Positions 1 through 12,297 of a stretch of DNA of 64,000 nt are shown here, piece after piece. Positions within the stretch are counted from its first letter, which is position 1. The number at the start of each line of letters is the position of its first letter. The translations under genes and the position numbers were made by a program. The notes below the pieces were generated by a model. The model saw nothing but the letters and a program-made list of their open reading frames with translations. It searched no databases and was not told where the DNA came from. Source of the stretch: Trichoplax adhaerens (lineage: Eukaryota; Placozoa; Uniplacotomia; Trichoplacea; Trichoplacidae); assembly GCF_000150275.1 (NCBI RefSeq), contig NW_002060944.1:3662123-3726122 (forward strand), read 5' to 3'.

Positions 1-607
1 GTCCAGAGCAAGAAAAAACAAATAATGACGAGCACAACGTTGATAGTGAGAAAGTAACCGAGGAAGGCCAACTTTCAGGACATGAATCTGAAGGCGAAGC
101 TGATCAAAAGACAGAAGATGAATCTCATCAACATCAAGAAGAAATGAATAATGACGATGATAAGACAGCAGTTGAATAAGGACAACTTGCAGATCATGAG
201 TCTGAAGACGAAGCCAACGGAAAAGCTGAAGATGAACCTAGTCAAGAGCAAGAAAAAACAAATAATGATGAGCACAACGTTGATGGTACGAAAGTAACCG
301 AGGAAGGCCAACTTTCAGGTCATGAATCAGAGGTGGAGGCTGATCAAAAGACAGAAGATGAATCTCATCAACATCAAGAAGAAATTAATCATGGTGAAGA
401 AGGACAACTTGCAGATCATGAGTCTGAAGGTGAAGTCAATACGGAAAAACTGAAGATGAACCTAGTCAAGAGCAAGAAGAAACAAATAATGATGATCACA
501 ACGTTGATAGTGAGAAAGTAACCGAGGAAGGCCAACTTTCAGGTCATGAATCTGAAGTCGAGGCCGATCAAAAGACAGAAGATGAATCTCATCAACATCA
601 AGAAGAA
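1..607 (+). pseudogene. Degenerate 5' repeat copies of the acidic repeat protein
   Basis: These bases carry the same roughly 240-base repeat as the open gene that follows, in the same orientation. The reading frame is broken twice. At 177-179 the codon that is GAA in the other copies is TAA, giving an in-frame stop. Near 430-445 the copy has two extra bases compared with its closest relative near 1380, which shifts the frame to that of the downstream gene. The region is either decayed repeat units, an intron or UTR built from old repeats, or an assembly error in a repeat array. The true 5' end of the gene cannot be placed because the window starts inside the array. Confidence 0.6.
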
Positions 608-1960
608 ATGAATCATGATGAAGATGGTAAGACAGCAGTTGAAGAAGGACAACTTGCAGATCATGAATCTGAAGGCGAAGCCAATAGAAAAACTGAAGAT
701 GAACCTAGTCAAGACCAAGAAGAAACAAATAATGATCACGGCGTTGATAGTGAGAAAGTAACCGAGGAAGGCCAACTTCCAGGTCATGAATTTGAAGGCG
801 AAGCTGATCAAAAGACAGAAGATGAATCTCATCAACATGAAGAAGAAATGAATAATGATGAAGATGGTAAGACAGCGGTTGAAGAAGGACAACTTGCAGA
901 TCATGAATCTGAAGGCGAAGCCAATAGAAAAGCTGAAACTAGTCAAGAGCAGGAGGAAGCAAATAATGACGAGCACAACGTTGATAGTGAGAAAGTAACC
1001 GAGGAAGGCCAACTTTCAGGTCATGAATCTGAAGGCGAAGCTGATCAAAAGACAGAAGATGAATCTCATCAACATCAAGAAGAAATGAATAATGACGATG
1101 ATAAGACAGCAGTTGAAGAAGGACAACTTGCAGATCATGAGTCTGAAGACGAAGCCAACGGAAAAGCTGAAGATGAACCTAGTCAAGAGCAAGAAGAAAC
1201 AAATAATGATGATCACAACGTTGATAGTGAGAAAGTAACCGAGGAAGGCCAACTTTCAGGTCATGAATCTGAAGGCGAAGCTGATCAAAAGACAGAAGAT
1301 GAATCTCATCAATATCAAGAAGAAATTAATCATGATGAAGAAGGACAACTTGCAGATCATGAGTCTGAAGGTGAAGTCAATAGAAAAACTGAAGATGAAC
1401 CTAGTCAAGAGCAAGAAGAAACAAATAATGACGAGCACAACGTTGATGGTGCGAAAGCAACCGAGGAAGGCCAACTACCAGGTCATGAATCTGAAGGCGA
1501 AGCTGATCAAAAGACAGAAGATGAATCTCATCAACATCAAGAAGAAATTAATCCTGATGACGATGGTAATACAGCTACGGAAGAAGGGCAACCCATAGAT
1601 CATGAATCTGAAGGCGAGGCTGATCAAAAGGCAGAAGATGAATCCAATCAAGAGCAAGAAGAAACAAATAATGATGATCACAACATTGATGGTGAGAAAG
1701 CAACTGAAGAAGGCCAACGTTCAGGTCATGAATCTGAAAGCGAAGCCAATCAAAAGATAGGAGATGAATCTCATCAAGATCAAGAAGAAATTAACCATGA
1801 TGACAATGGTAAGGCAACGATCGAAGAAGGGCAACCCATAGATTATGCATCGGAAGGCGAGGCTGACCGAAAGGCAGAAGATGAATCTAATGAAGAGGAA
1901 GAAGAAATTAAAGATGATCAAAATGTCGATGGCGAAAAAGCAACGGAAGAAGGTCAAGTT
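608..1960 (+). repeat. About 240-base coding tandem repeat (acidic type)
   Basis: Recurring GAGGAAGGCCAACTTTCAGG and GAAGAAGGACAACTTGCAGA blocks alternate with a period close to 240 bases; some units are shorter by about 15 bases. Similarity between neighbouring copies is high, which points to recent unequal exchange or conversion. Confidence 0.85.
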
Positions 1961-4159
1961 TCAGGTCATGAATCCGAAGGTGAAATCGATCAAAAGACAG
2001 GAGATGAACCTGAAAATGATAAAGATGACAAAGGTGAACAAGAAATCGATGATAGCAAACACTTGGATGAAGAGCAAGAGAAAATAAATACTGAAGAAGA
2101 CCATGGCATCAACGGAGAGAAAGTGATCGAAGAAGGGCAACTTTCAGGTCGTGAATCTGAACATGAAGAGGATCAAAAGACAGAGGATGAGCCTACCAAC
2201 ATTCACGATGATGACGAGAACAGACAAGAAACTGAGGGTAGCCAACATGCAGATCAAGAGCAAGACATAAATAATGACGATCAGATCGATAACGAAGCAG
2301 AAAGTAATGTTGTCATCTCTGAACAAGATCGTATTCGTGATGATGAGCAGCAAGAAATAATCCATGATGAGCCCGATGATGCCAATGACAACAGGACAAA
2401 TGAGGAAATTGCTGATGATGAACATGATCAGCAGCCACAGATGGTCGCTCATGATGAGCATGGCAACGCTTACTTAGTAGACCATGATCAAGACGATCAA
2501 TTAATAGCAAATGATGAACATGGTGGTATTGAAAATTCTGATCCATCAAACAGAGGACTTGTTTCTGATGAACACGGCAATGCGTATGCAATAAATCAAG
2601 AGGGAGATGGCCACGATGTCGTTTATGATGAACATGGCAATCCATACGCCGCAGAGTCGAACCAAGATACTCAACATGTTGCCTATGACGAGCACAATAA
2701 CGCATACGTAGTAGATCCTCAGAGTGAACAAGTTGCTTACGATGAACATGGAAATGCATATAACGTAGATCCCTATCAAGATGGCCAGCAGATCAATTAC
2801 GACGAGCATGGAAATGCTTATGCCGTCGATCCTCATCAAGATGGTCAGCAGATCGCTTACGACGAGCATGGAAACGCCTATACCGTAGATACGAATCAAG
2901 ATGGCCAACAGATCACTTATGACGAGCATGGGAACGCTTATACCGTAGATCCCCATCAAGAGGCTCAACAGATTCATTACGACGAGCATGGAAACGCTTA
3001 TACCGTAGATCCTCATCAAAATGGTCAACAGGTTACTTATGATGAGCATGGAAACGCTTATGCCGTAGATCCCCATCAAAATGATCAGCAAATTACTTAC
3101 GATGAACATGGAAACGCTTATGCCGTAGATCCCCATCAAAATGGTCAACAGGTTACTTATGATGAGCATGGAAACGCTTATGCCGTAGATCCCCATCAAA
3201 ATGATCAGCAGATTACTTATGATGAGCATGGAAACGCTTATGCCGTAAATCCCCATCAAAATGATCAGCAGATTACTTATGATGAGCATGGAAACGCTTA
3301 TGCCGTAGATCCCCAACAAAATGATCAGCAGATTACTTATGACGAGCATGGAAACGCTTTTAGTACAGATCCAGGTCACAACGGTCAGCAAATTACTTAT
3401 GATGAGCATGGAAACGCTTATACGGCGGCAAATCCCTACCAAGATGGTCAGCAGATCACTTATGACGAGCATGGGAACGCTTATACCGTAAATCCCTACC
3501 AAGACAGTCAGCAGATTACCTATGACGAGCATGGAAATGCTTATACGACCATAGATCCTCATCAAGAAGATCAACAGATCACTCATGATGAACACGGAAA
3601 TGCTTTTACTGCAGATGCTCATCAAGATGATAGTCAGGTTATCTACGATGAGCATGGTAATGCTTATGCAACATCTGACGCACAAGGTAATGGATTTGGA
3701 CAACCATCGAATGAAGAAAATCAACACATAACTTATGATGAGCACGGCAATGCTTATGCTATCAATCCTAATCAAGCTATTGAACCTGCAGGTTACGATG
3801 AGCATGGCAATCCATATGTTGTCGATAATAATAGTCAAGATTATCAGCAACAAATAATGCATGATGGAAACAGTAACGTATCTGAATTAGGTGGCAATCA
3901 AGATACTCAGCAGGTAACTTATGATCAACATGGCAATACCAATGCTATCGATCCTAATCAAGTAAATCAGCAATTAGATTATGGTAAGCATGGTAACGCC
4001 TATGCGACAAACCCTAATCAAGTTAATCAAGAAATAAGATATGATGAACCTAATCATAATAGTCAAAATATTCTTTACGATCAGAACGGAAATGGTTTTA
4101 CCACTAGTCATAATTCAGCTTATAATACCCAAAATATCGCCAATCAGCAACGCCAATAG
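608..4159 (+). CDS. Long acidic tandem-repeat protein, function unknown
   Basis: The open frame encodes up to 1183 residues and ends at a TAG. The first half (about residues 1-560) consists of repeats of roughly 80 residues, each made of two related halves containing EEGQL, HESEGEA and KTEDE blocks; it is extremely rich in Glu, Asp, Gln, Asn and His. A transition of about 60 residues leads to a second repeat type (about residues 615-1120): more than 20 units of about 20 residues with the core YDEHGNAY followed by a DPHQ-like block and QQI. No Cys-rich domain, membrane span or enzyme motif is visible. The ATG at 608 lies inside a repeat unit, so the genuine start is probably in an upstream exon or outside the window; I treat the gene as 5'-partial. 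I do not recognise a family. The composition suggests an intrinsically disordered structural, secreted or metal-binding protein, which is inference only. Confidence 0.72.
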   Translation: MNHDEDGKTAVEEGQLADHESEGEANRKTEDEPSQDQEETNNDHGVDSEKVTEEGQLPGHEFEGEADQKTEDESHQHEEEMNNDEDGKTAVEEGQLADHESEGEANRKAETSQEQEEANNDEHNVDSEKVTEEGQLSGHESEGEADQKTEDESHQHQEEMNNDDDKTAVEEGQLADHESEDEANGKAEDEPSQEQEETNNDDHNVDSEKVTEEGQLSGHESEGEADQKTEDESHQYQEEINHDEEGQLADHESEGEVNRKTEDEPSQEQEETNNDEHNVDGAKATEEGQLPGHESEGEADQKTEDESHQHQEEINPDDDGNTATEEGQPIDHESEGEADQKAEDESNQEQEETNNDDHNIDGEKATEEGQRSGHESESEANQKIGDESHQDQEEINHDDNGKATIEEGQPIDYASEGEADRKAEDESNEEEEEIKDDQNVDGEKATEEGQVSGHESEGEIDQKTGDEPENDKDDKGEQEIDDSKHLDEEQEKINTEEDHGINGEKVIEEGQLSGRESEHEEDQKTEDEPTNIHDDDENRQETEGSQHADQEQDINNDDQIDNEAESNVVISEQDRIRDDEQQEIIHDEPDDANDNRTNEEIADDEHDQQPQMVAHDEHGNAYLVDHDQDDQLIANDEHGGIENSDPSNRGLVSDEHGNAYAINQEGDGHDVVYDEHGNPYAAESNQDTQHVAYDEHNNAYVVDPQSEQVAYDEHGNAYNVDPYQDGQQINYDEHGNAYAVDPHQDGQQIAYDEHGNAYTVDTNQDGQQITYDEHGNAYTVDPHQEAQQIHYDEHGNAYTVDPHQNGQQVTYDEHGNAYAVDPHQNDQQITYDEHGNAYAVDPHQNGQQVTYDEHGNAYAVDPHQNDQQITYDEHGNAYAVNPHQNDQQITYDEHGNAYAVDPQQNDQQITYDEHGNAFSTDPGHNGQQITYDEHGNAYTAANPYQDGQQITYDEHGNAYTVNPYQDSQQITYDEHGNAYTTIDPHQEDQQITHDEHGNAFTADAHQDDSQVIYDEHGNAYATSDAQGNGFGQPSNEENQHITYDEHGNAYAINPNQAIEPAGYDEHGNPYVVDNNSQDYQQQIMHDGNSNVSELGGNQDTQQVTYDQHGNTNAIDPNQVNQQLDYGKHGNAYATNPNQVNQEIRYDEPNHNSQNILYDQNGNGFTTSHNSAYNTQNIANQQRQ
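2440..3990 (+). repeat. 60-base coding tandem repeat, DEHGNAY units
   Basis: More than 20 units share a GATGAGCATGGAAACGCTTA-like core (with variants) spaced mostly 60 bases apart. The units from about 2740 to 3340 are nearly identical at the DNA level, while the flanking ones diverge, the usual pattern of homogenisation in the array centre. Confidence 0.88.
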
Positions 4160-7100
4160 CCTAGATTCAGCCATCAAGCTATGTTACTAACGTCAATTCT
4201 CAGTAATAGTTTGGAAAAATTAAGCGACCACATTATTGATCACTAATCATTATCCAATCTAATTTGCAAACTGCCAGCAATAATGGAAATACATACTCCT
4301 ATACGAGCACTAGCCATGATCATCAGCTTCTACTAAACAGTCCTAATGCTAAAGTTAATTCCTGATCCATCTGCTATTTTCAACCAATCTAGAACGCTAT
4401 ACTTTAATTAGACTCCCAACCTATTGTAAATAAACAGTTTCTAGCAATCTACGAATTTTATAAGACGGACATAATAGATCAAGATGCAGTTGTTTAGAAT
4501 TCTCTGCCAAAGTAAATAATTCAATGGGATAGCTAAAAAGCTGGCACCGAGTTGGACTTTAGCAAATGGATGATATAGAATTTGATGCACACGAAGAATG
4601 TTTGACTAAGATCACAAGACAAAAGGAAACTGTCAGGCATATTGAATTTTGTAGATAATTTGGCTGATATTCCAAGATAACATTAACATTTTTAATGGCT
4701 TCTAATAATTAATCACAAATTTAGCAGTATAGATTAGACTATAATATGATGTATTACATCTCTATCAAGCCATTTAAATAATTAATAAGGCAAACATCTA
4801 CTCCACAGTCCCCAAGTGGCGCTAGATGGAAGATGTAAAAACTAAATTGCATGAAGCATAAAATATACATGTCTAGCGAAACAAAGGTTGTTTTTTGTAT
4901 TCCTATTGAATATCTCAATTACATACCGTAAATGATCATTCTGATTCTAAGCGTTGTTTATAATTATTAGATTAATGTCACTACTGCAGCTACAGTTATA
5001 GTCTTTTATGCTAACAATTTTGTTCATATATATTATATATGATCATGACATGCAAGGTTTTCTACATGAATATAGTTTATCTTTCAATGTATTTTCTTTT
5101 TTTTTTATACTTCTATCCATATGGATAACACACGGTCTCGTGTGGCTAATTCTCCAAATTCTATGTTTATCTAATATTTAGACCTAAACTAATATACTTT
5201 GGAAAGACGTACCTACAATTTACAGAAAAATTTTAAAACATATTTTTTGATACGTTCTAATACAAGCTGTTACGAGAACTTTATGCAGTAAGTGTAGATA
5301 TCTGAACACAGTAAATTTGTATTTGCTATCTACTATTGTTTAGCTATTTGAACAGTGCGAATGTAGCCTATATTCGTGGCTAATAGCAATATGTTGCAAA
5401 AAAGCATTGCTGTAAAGTATATTCTTTATGACTGATTGAATCGAATAGCAGCTATTTTATCTAAGGCCTTCTAGCTTAGAAAGTCATAATCTTATTAGTA
5501 AATTGTATATTATTACGTCATAGGTTAATATTGGCTGAAAGCTAAGCCAAAATCTGCGCAATCATATTTGTAATCTTTGCAATGACGAAATTACTTCTTC
5601 GCAATGGAGTGATTTAACATAAAATATGTTTAATCGGTAAAATTTTGGATAGGTTATTAAAATTACTGTATATGATTTTGCTATACAGATTATAAATAAA
5701 TATACATATGCAAAATTTTTATGTACGGCAATGTTTTATAACTCTTGTAAAGAAATTAACAGAACCAAGTAGTTTTGTTGATTAGCCGCTTCTATGAAAT
5801 CTAGTCTTTGTAAAGGGTTAACATGTTGCTGTATAAAGATATTTATTGACCACATCACATTAAATTCTCGCACTTTGAAACCTTAGAACTTATCGCCAAC
5901 GTCATTACTAAACAGGTACTGTACACTATGTTTAGTAAAATTACTTATGCTTAGATCATAATCAGCGACTACTCAACTAAGAATTCTCCCTCAAATGTCA
6001 TATTAGATTGCATGTTGGAATATCTGACTATACGCGTATACCTTATTAAATTTCTAAATTTTTAGATATCTTGGCTGTTATTGACAATCAGCATACTCCT
6101 ATTGATAGCCCAATACTGATAGCGTTTTTAGGAATCCAATGAAGGCAACAAGTATAAAATGTTAATAGGCACTTTATTACTCCATTTACTCGCATACCAA
6201 CTGTTGTAAATTCTAAGTTTACGTTAAAATATCAATCATTTGTTACAGTAACAGCAATAATAGCGATTCCTAGAAATAATTTGAGCTAATTTCGTACTCG
6301 GACCTACCAGTAAAATATCTAACAATAAATAAACTTAACAAGCTGCACACCGTAACATTTGTAGCATCTAAAAGCTGCAGAATGCGGCAAGCAGTAAATG
6401 TAAATAAAACCTACGAGACTGAAAGTTACTAAAATTTTGAATATTATCTAAAATATCATATGACATGGTATACAATACAATCACATCCTGAAATCTCTCC
6501 GTACAAATCTTTTTACCATCATCGTATCAGAACGCAGTATTCTAGACTTAATTTAATACTCGTGCTATTCGCGCATTTATATGAATAGGTAGCATGAAAT
6601 TTACAATAATTCTAAAAAATGTTACTAAACTTACAATTATTCGTTAGATGTGTCAACAGTACGTTTCTTAAAGTTTATTATCAGTGCTATAGGATTAGCA
6701 TTTTTGCCTAGTACAAATAATTACATCTACTCTGTATACATGTGCATATCATGTATCACAAAATTAAAGTAAACCAAGTCACTTAACTTACATCAACTAA
6801 TAAAACAGCTGATACTTCTAGTATAGATAGGTTTGTAGTTTAAAGAATATAAAATATATTACTTATTTAGCTTCTCATGGCATGAAATACCGTAAACTAT
6901 ACGTGATTGTATAATTACTTACAATTGAATACGCCACAAGTATTAAAAGATTGATACATTACTTAATTATATCTCAGCAAAGGATGCAGCATTGTTCTGT
7001 CTCATCATTATTATATATTTTATAAAAATTTTGATATCAGAAAACAAATTTCTGCTATCTTCAAGACACATTCTGAGAAATGTATGTATGTTTATAAATT

Positions 7101-7173
7101 TAAAACAATTCACTACGGCATAAATTCAGATATTCCGTAATACAGGCAGATCGTTTGTAAATTCACTCATATG
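4160..7173. other. AT-rich intergenic spacer
   Basis: No convincing exon was found. The first 200 bases after the stop of the repeat gene still contain short Asn/Gln/Tyr/Ser-rich open stretches in other frames (for example about 4265-4360), which may be a decayed extension of that gene. The rest is AT-rich, with no repeats of note. Confidence 0.5.
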
Positions 7174-10100
7174 TTATGATTTCAATGGATCAAATTCTGA
7201 TATACCTGGAGTAGCTGTGGTATTATTAGCAATTGTAGGTTTTAGTACAGAACTTGCTGGAGTAGTAGCCATACTAGCTCGTTTGTAAATTGCAGCAGGG
7301 TTTGCATTAACACCAAACGGAAGCGCACTCATCATATGTAATGGGGCAGGAATATCTGAGGCAGCGGGAAGACTTGTTATTTGACGCCTTTTTACAATCC
7401 TAGAGTCAAGATCATCCAGTGCCGTGGTATTTCTCCTGGTATCATCATATGAAATATACTGCTGCCTTGCCGTTGATGCTTTGGGGCGTGGCCTAACCGA
7501 TATAGAATTTTGGGCGGTCACTGGCGGCTTTTTCGATGGTATTGGTGGTGGATTTCGTAAGGGCAAGGGATGCAGTTCTTTAGACGTCGCAATACTGCCA
7601 GGCTCATAAATTTTAACGCTAATCCTTTCTTTATGACTATCGCGCTGTCTCCGTGAATGAGCGGCTTCACTTGCCATTTCAGCAATATTAATGCTGTCAA
7701 CATCTTGTCTATCTGCAAGGGCGCTACTTCCATACCGAAGTTCCATAAAATTAGGAACCGATCTATTATAATTCTTTTGCAAAGATGATGGACTATCAAT
7801 TACTACATATTCATCAAATTCAGCTATTAAATTTTCATTATCGGTCGTATTAGGAGGAGGCCTTAAGGCACCGGAAGTAGCAACTTGATCAGCTTGATTA
7901 TTATCATCGAGGTCTATAAGCTTGTCTACGGAAGTAGTTGATTTCATCGTTTCCCTGGATGCATTAATATCAGTAGTACCCTATAATATATTAGCATTTT
8001 ATAAAAATGTTACGATAGAAAATCCAATATTTCATTAAATTGCCCAATTAGGGCAGACAATGGTATAATGAACAAACGAAATCAATTAACATACAAATTT
8101 ATATTCAGGAATAGGGTCTACATCAGAACTTAATAATTCAATTACGGGTCTCGCACCGCGGCTGTCAAGTTTTTTCAGGTTTCGATCCCTAGGGGCAGAT
8201 GTCTCAATTGGCTGCGGAATAACAGATGAAGTTTTAGATTCAAAAAACTCACATCATCGAGTATTGTATCGAAATCTAAAACTGTAATGGCTATGTCATA
8301 CTGAAGTTCTGCTAAATTTCTTTATGAAAGCTGTCGAAAATGTTCCCGCTGCTTTGATAACATTTTGCGAGGATGCCTAAAAAGCAAACAATATCTTTAA
8401 TCCACCATAATACTCTATAATCTAGTCCATCTAATAACAAACGACTACCTTAATCGCTGCCATTGTAAGATTTAACTGTAAGAAAATAAAAATTGAATGA
8501 TCATTTACGAATATGCTAATTTAGATTACTTTCAAAAATTTTGCCATACCTTAGTGGAGCTTTTAACGTATGTATCAAAGAAGTCATCAATAACCGTTCT
8601 TGATTCATTATTATAAATTTCCAATCTTTCCGCTATAAACTGTAGAAGAATAGACTCCTTAAGTACATTGCAGCACAGAGATAGAAGTTACCAATTTGCA
8701 AGCCTCATAATATAATCAAATTTAAAGTCGTTAACTTGTTGAAATTGTTGTAACTGTGTCACTTTATCCATGAATGGCTTCAAGCTTTGATTTAATCCAT
8801 GTAAAAAACTGCGATGTAGGAAAGATATCAGAGTTATGACATTGGCAGCCGGAATCAACTATAGCTATCAAAATCTCTGTCGAACACACAAATAAATTAC
8901 TTACAATTCGCGATTAAATTCATAAATATTCTTCTCTTCCTACGTAAATAGAAAGGGTAGTCACCAATTTATTGTACTCATATGAATACTCTATAATTTC
9001 TCTTCTAAAAGAAAATTTACACACTATTACTAACATCTATCATAATAGCATCTTTATAAGACCCAAGTAGTAATGCGAAGACATCGAGAAATGCTCTAGG
9101 AATTGTATCTTCTACCATAGCGTCACTTCGTTTCAAAATACTTTTTAAATGATGTACCTAAAATAGAATAATGACTCAATATATTCATTTAATATTTTAT
9201 AAAAATGAGTAAGTATGGAGTCGCAATAACTAACCAATTCTTGCGGAAGAGCATTTAAATCTTTGTCCGGTAATTCCAATTTATTTTCATCTACATTTAA
9301 GATTACAACTTCGCTCAAAGGCCTCCTTCTTACATCCTAAAACGGATATTAATTCATACCGTCAAGGCTAAGAAAAAGGTTTAAATCTCGCTTCCTTCAC
9401 TTTAAACTGGAAAGATTTACCTCCATTAATGACGAGTGAACACCAATCAGAAAAGGCATAGGAGCGCTAAAATACAAATTATTTCGGTATTAAAAAGTTT
9501 GTATTGTAATTAACATATACATAGATAAATTTAAGTGTTAAACATACATGCATCGCATATGCCGTACATCACTTACCAACAGTAATCAATTAAATGCGGT
9601 GGAAGTACAGGAATGAAGATATGTTGCCTAAAAATATCACGAACGATCTTAGTTTAAGGAAAATTTTTCCTTCAATACTATGTGTATACACATTATAAAC
9701 AAGACCATTTACCAGTACATTGGATAAAGAAGATTTGCAGCACTGTATACACAAGCAGTAAGCTACAGTAAATATAAAATAGTTAATTCGTATACACAGA
9801 CCGGATGTCACCAAGTGATCAACTAAAATTATCCAACATAGATGTAAATGCTATGAGTTGACTAGCTAACCAATTTTAATCGGGAAGACGTAATAAGAAT
9901 TCTTCTTTCATGAAGCAAGCTAAAGTATAAATTACCATGGTTAATTTCGTAAGACACCGTATTTTAGAAGAAGCTGATAAAATCGAAAATTATCTAACCA
10001 CGCAAATAAATGCAGTATGTTCGCAGGTTGTACAGCACAAACGAAATCTGTCAAATTACGCTGTATAAAATATAGCAACATTTAATTATGTGAATAAGAA

Positions 10101-12297
10101 TATTTACTCACTTAAGTTCAATGAATATGCAATAAATTGTTTACATACGTGTCTAGGTATAGAATGTAAGGCATACGGATCAGGGATTTCTAGAGCGAGT
10201 TTCTACAATAATATAAGAAAAAGTAATATCTCATTTCATATATAAGAATAAATAGATTAGCTTTTGTTACAGCTTAATTCCGACTGTCACAACTGCACCA
10301 TTAAACTATTCTACAATCCAAATATGGTGCCGGTACATCCATACGCACTTCTATTACATTTTAATTTTATGTACTTCACATAATTGTATTCTCTATTACA
10401 AAGGATTACCATACTTTAAAAATTATGGTTTATTGTTAACAATATTAGACAGGTCATGAAATTGTAGCAATTGCTGAACCATTGTAGTGCTTTTGGGTAT
10501 GACAATTAGTGCTAGCTGCATTTAAATTAGTAACAGTGAATAGAATAATAACACATCGCCCAAATATATGGTTTATAGTACATAAGATTATGTTTATGTA
10601 ACGTGAGATTCTACTTGGTGCAGTAAAGGGGTACCACGAGCAAAGTTACAACTGGTATTTTCTTTTACTGTAATGATCACACAGTTATTAGCAATAATAA
10701 GACTACTTCAACGAGACGAACAGTAAGGAGATTTCCTAATAATGTACTGGCTAATGCATTTCATTACTGAGATGATTGCGCTAACATGAACAACAATGGA
10801 TTGCATTATTACCGGAAATAACAATATAAATTTTTTATACGATAAGGACAAATACGCATACTGTACAGTTAAATATTTATTCATACCGGACTGGACCCAT
10901 CGTTTGGCGCAAATGTGATATTTCTTATCGATGTAGCAGGTACTGGAGTTTCGTATATAATGTTTATAAAATCTAGAGCAAGTTGCACCTGCAAAAAAAA
11001 TCACATCAAGCTTAGATTGGTAAAATATCACAGATAAATATAAAATACGATTTATTAATTATAACATTATGTCTTTTATCATGTTTATACTTGTCCTTTC
11101 CAGTAATAATCGCCAATAAAATTTAATATCTTGTAAAAGTTGTCAAACCATGGCAAGTAGCTAACATACATACAGTAATATAAATGAGGTTATAACGATC
11201 GGTGAATTACATGAGATAAATTCTTTATAATTTCTGTTCAGTAAGGGTATACCTAATAATGCATAAGCACACATCAGCATTAGAAGGAAAACGGCAAAAA
11301 CCGAAACGGTATTTTCCTTCACCATCGGTCAAAGTGAAAGTAAAATGTTGGACATGTCCCGCATTTCTAAAGAGTAATAGCATAAAGTTAATGGCATCCT
11401 TGATAATAGTTTATATAGTAAATTTAGATACCGATATGGTTTATCTGATTTCTAAGAACATCACATTACGATATCGTTAATCTGATATATGAATATTATT
11501 ATGGATAAAAATGACTATCAGAAATTGTACAGTACAGTATGTATTAATTGGTCTTAAGTTGACATATTACACGCACACTCACACAGTATGTAGTACTGCA
11601 AACTGAATACTGTAACACCCAATCAAAGTACATGAGATACTGATAAATTGCTGCAAAGCTTCGCAGCTGAAACCGATAATACACTATTTTTCCTGTTTAA
11701 GAAATAACAAACCGTTCAGTTTTACATGGGAAGCAAAACGGTGGTACAGAGCGTAATATTTCCTACAATGTAAGTAGAGATTTTAATCAGTTAGAAAATA
11801 CTACATAATTCACGGTAATTATAGCAATATTACATGGAAACTAGAGTAGAGACTATAAGATTTCATGCCTCACGTATAGCACGTGCAGTGACTGTGTTTA
11901 TCTCGCTATCGAAAATTATCGCAATTTCTTGGCAGCAGCGCTCGTGATCAATTGGAACCGACTAAACGCTATGTTTGTTTTTCTAGATTTTTAGGTAGTT
12001 AAAATTCAAAAGACTAAATAATATAGCTGGACTATTGAGCAAAGGATTGAAACCTGAGAATGGAAATCTAAACCTTAAAATGAAATATATAAAGTATTGG
12101 TACAGAGACAAGTAAAATTTAATGACTTTAGATTAACGTAAAGAATTGTTAATGACAGAAATTACAGTACTGTAAACCGCTGGATGTTTTAAGTCTAGTT
12201 AATCGCGATCAATTTAGACTTGTCACTTTATTTGGATATAAATTTACCTGATCGTCATAATTTGGTGGATAGGTAAGGACAACTTGATGATTTTTTT
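7174..12297 (-). CDS. DENND1: DENND1/connecdenn-like DENN-domain Rab GEF
   Basis: I assembled 20 phase-consistent exons, listed 5' to 3' on the minus strand: 12297-12248, 11762-11713, 11366-11253, 11160-11091, 10988-10887, 10202-10149, 10060-9999, 9919-9871, 9762-9713, 9627-9577, 9466-9421, 9336-9235, 9157-9035, 8939-8905, 8808-8736, 8639-8550, 8475-8449, 8376-8302, 8211-8095, 7980-7174. They give at least 714 residues; the initiator exon was not found. Diagnostic DENN segments include FGFCRF, SYLPWFDNFYKILN, ERRILITSS, LLYPMYWQHIFIPVLPPHL, DYCCAPMPFLIGVHSSLME, VVILNVD and LDVFALLLGSYKDA. The order and spacing match uDENN, DENN and dDENN parts of the DENND1 family, which activates Rab35 on endocytic and recycling membranes (family knowledge). 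The last exon adds about 270 low-complexity residues with a proline-rich stretch (LPLRNPPPIPSKKPP) and ends EFDPLKS; vertebrate members carry clathrin and adaptor-binding motifs in the same place. Confidence 0.92.

Noticed and set aside
2546-3862. 438-residue open frame on the minus strand inside the repeat gene
   Set aside because: It is the mirror of the 60-base repeat; repeated codons simply lack stops in this antisense frame. Other antisense frames at 539-2461 have the same cause.
4800-4830. Shared GGCGCTAGATGG-like word near 4815 and on the other strand near 26465
   Set aside because: Only about ten bases match and flanks differ, so a shared mobile element is not supported.
8246-8305. 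Possible extra DENND1 exon reading DFDTILDD
   Set aside because: Using it would need an intron of about 20 bases or a phase clash. Joining 8302 directly to 8211 keeps phase with an intron of 90 bases.
11259-11480. Plus-strand open frame of 73 residues
   Set aside because: It is antisense to a DENND1 exon (11366-11253) that carries the FGFCRF uDENN block in correct phase.
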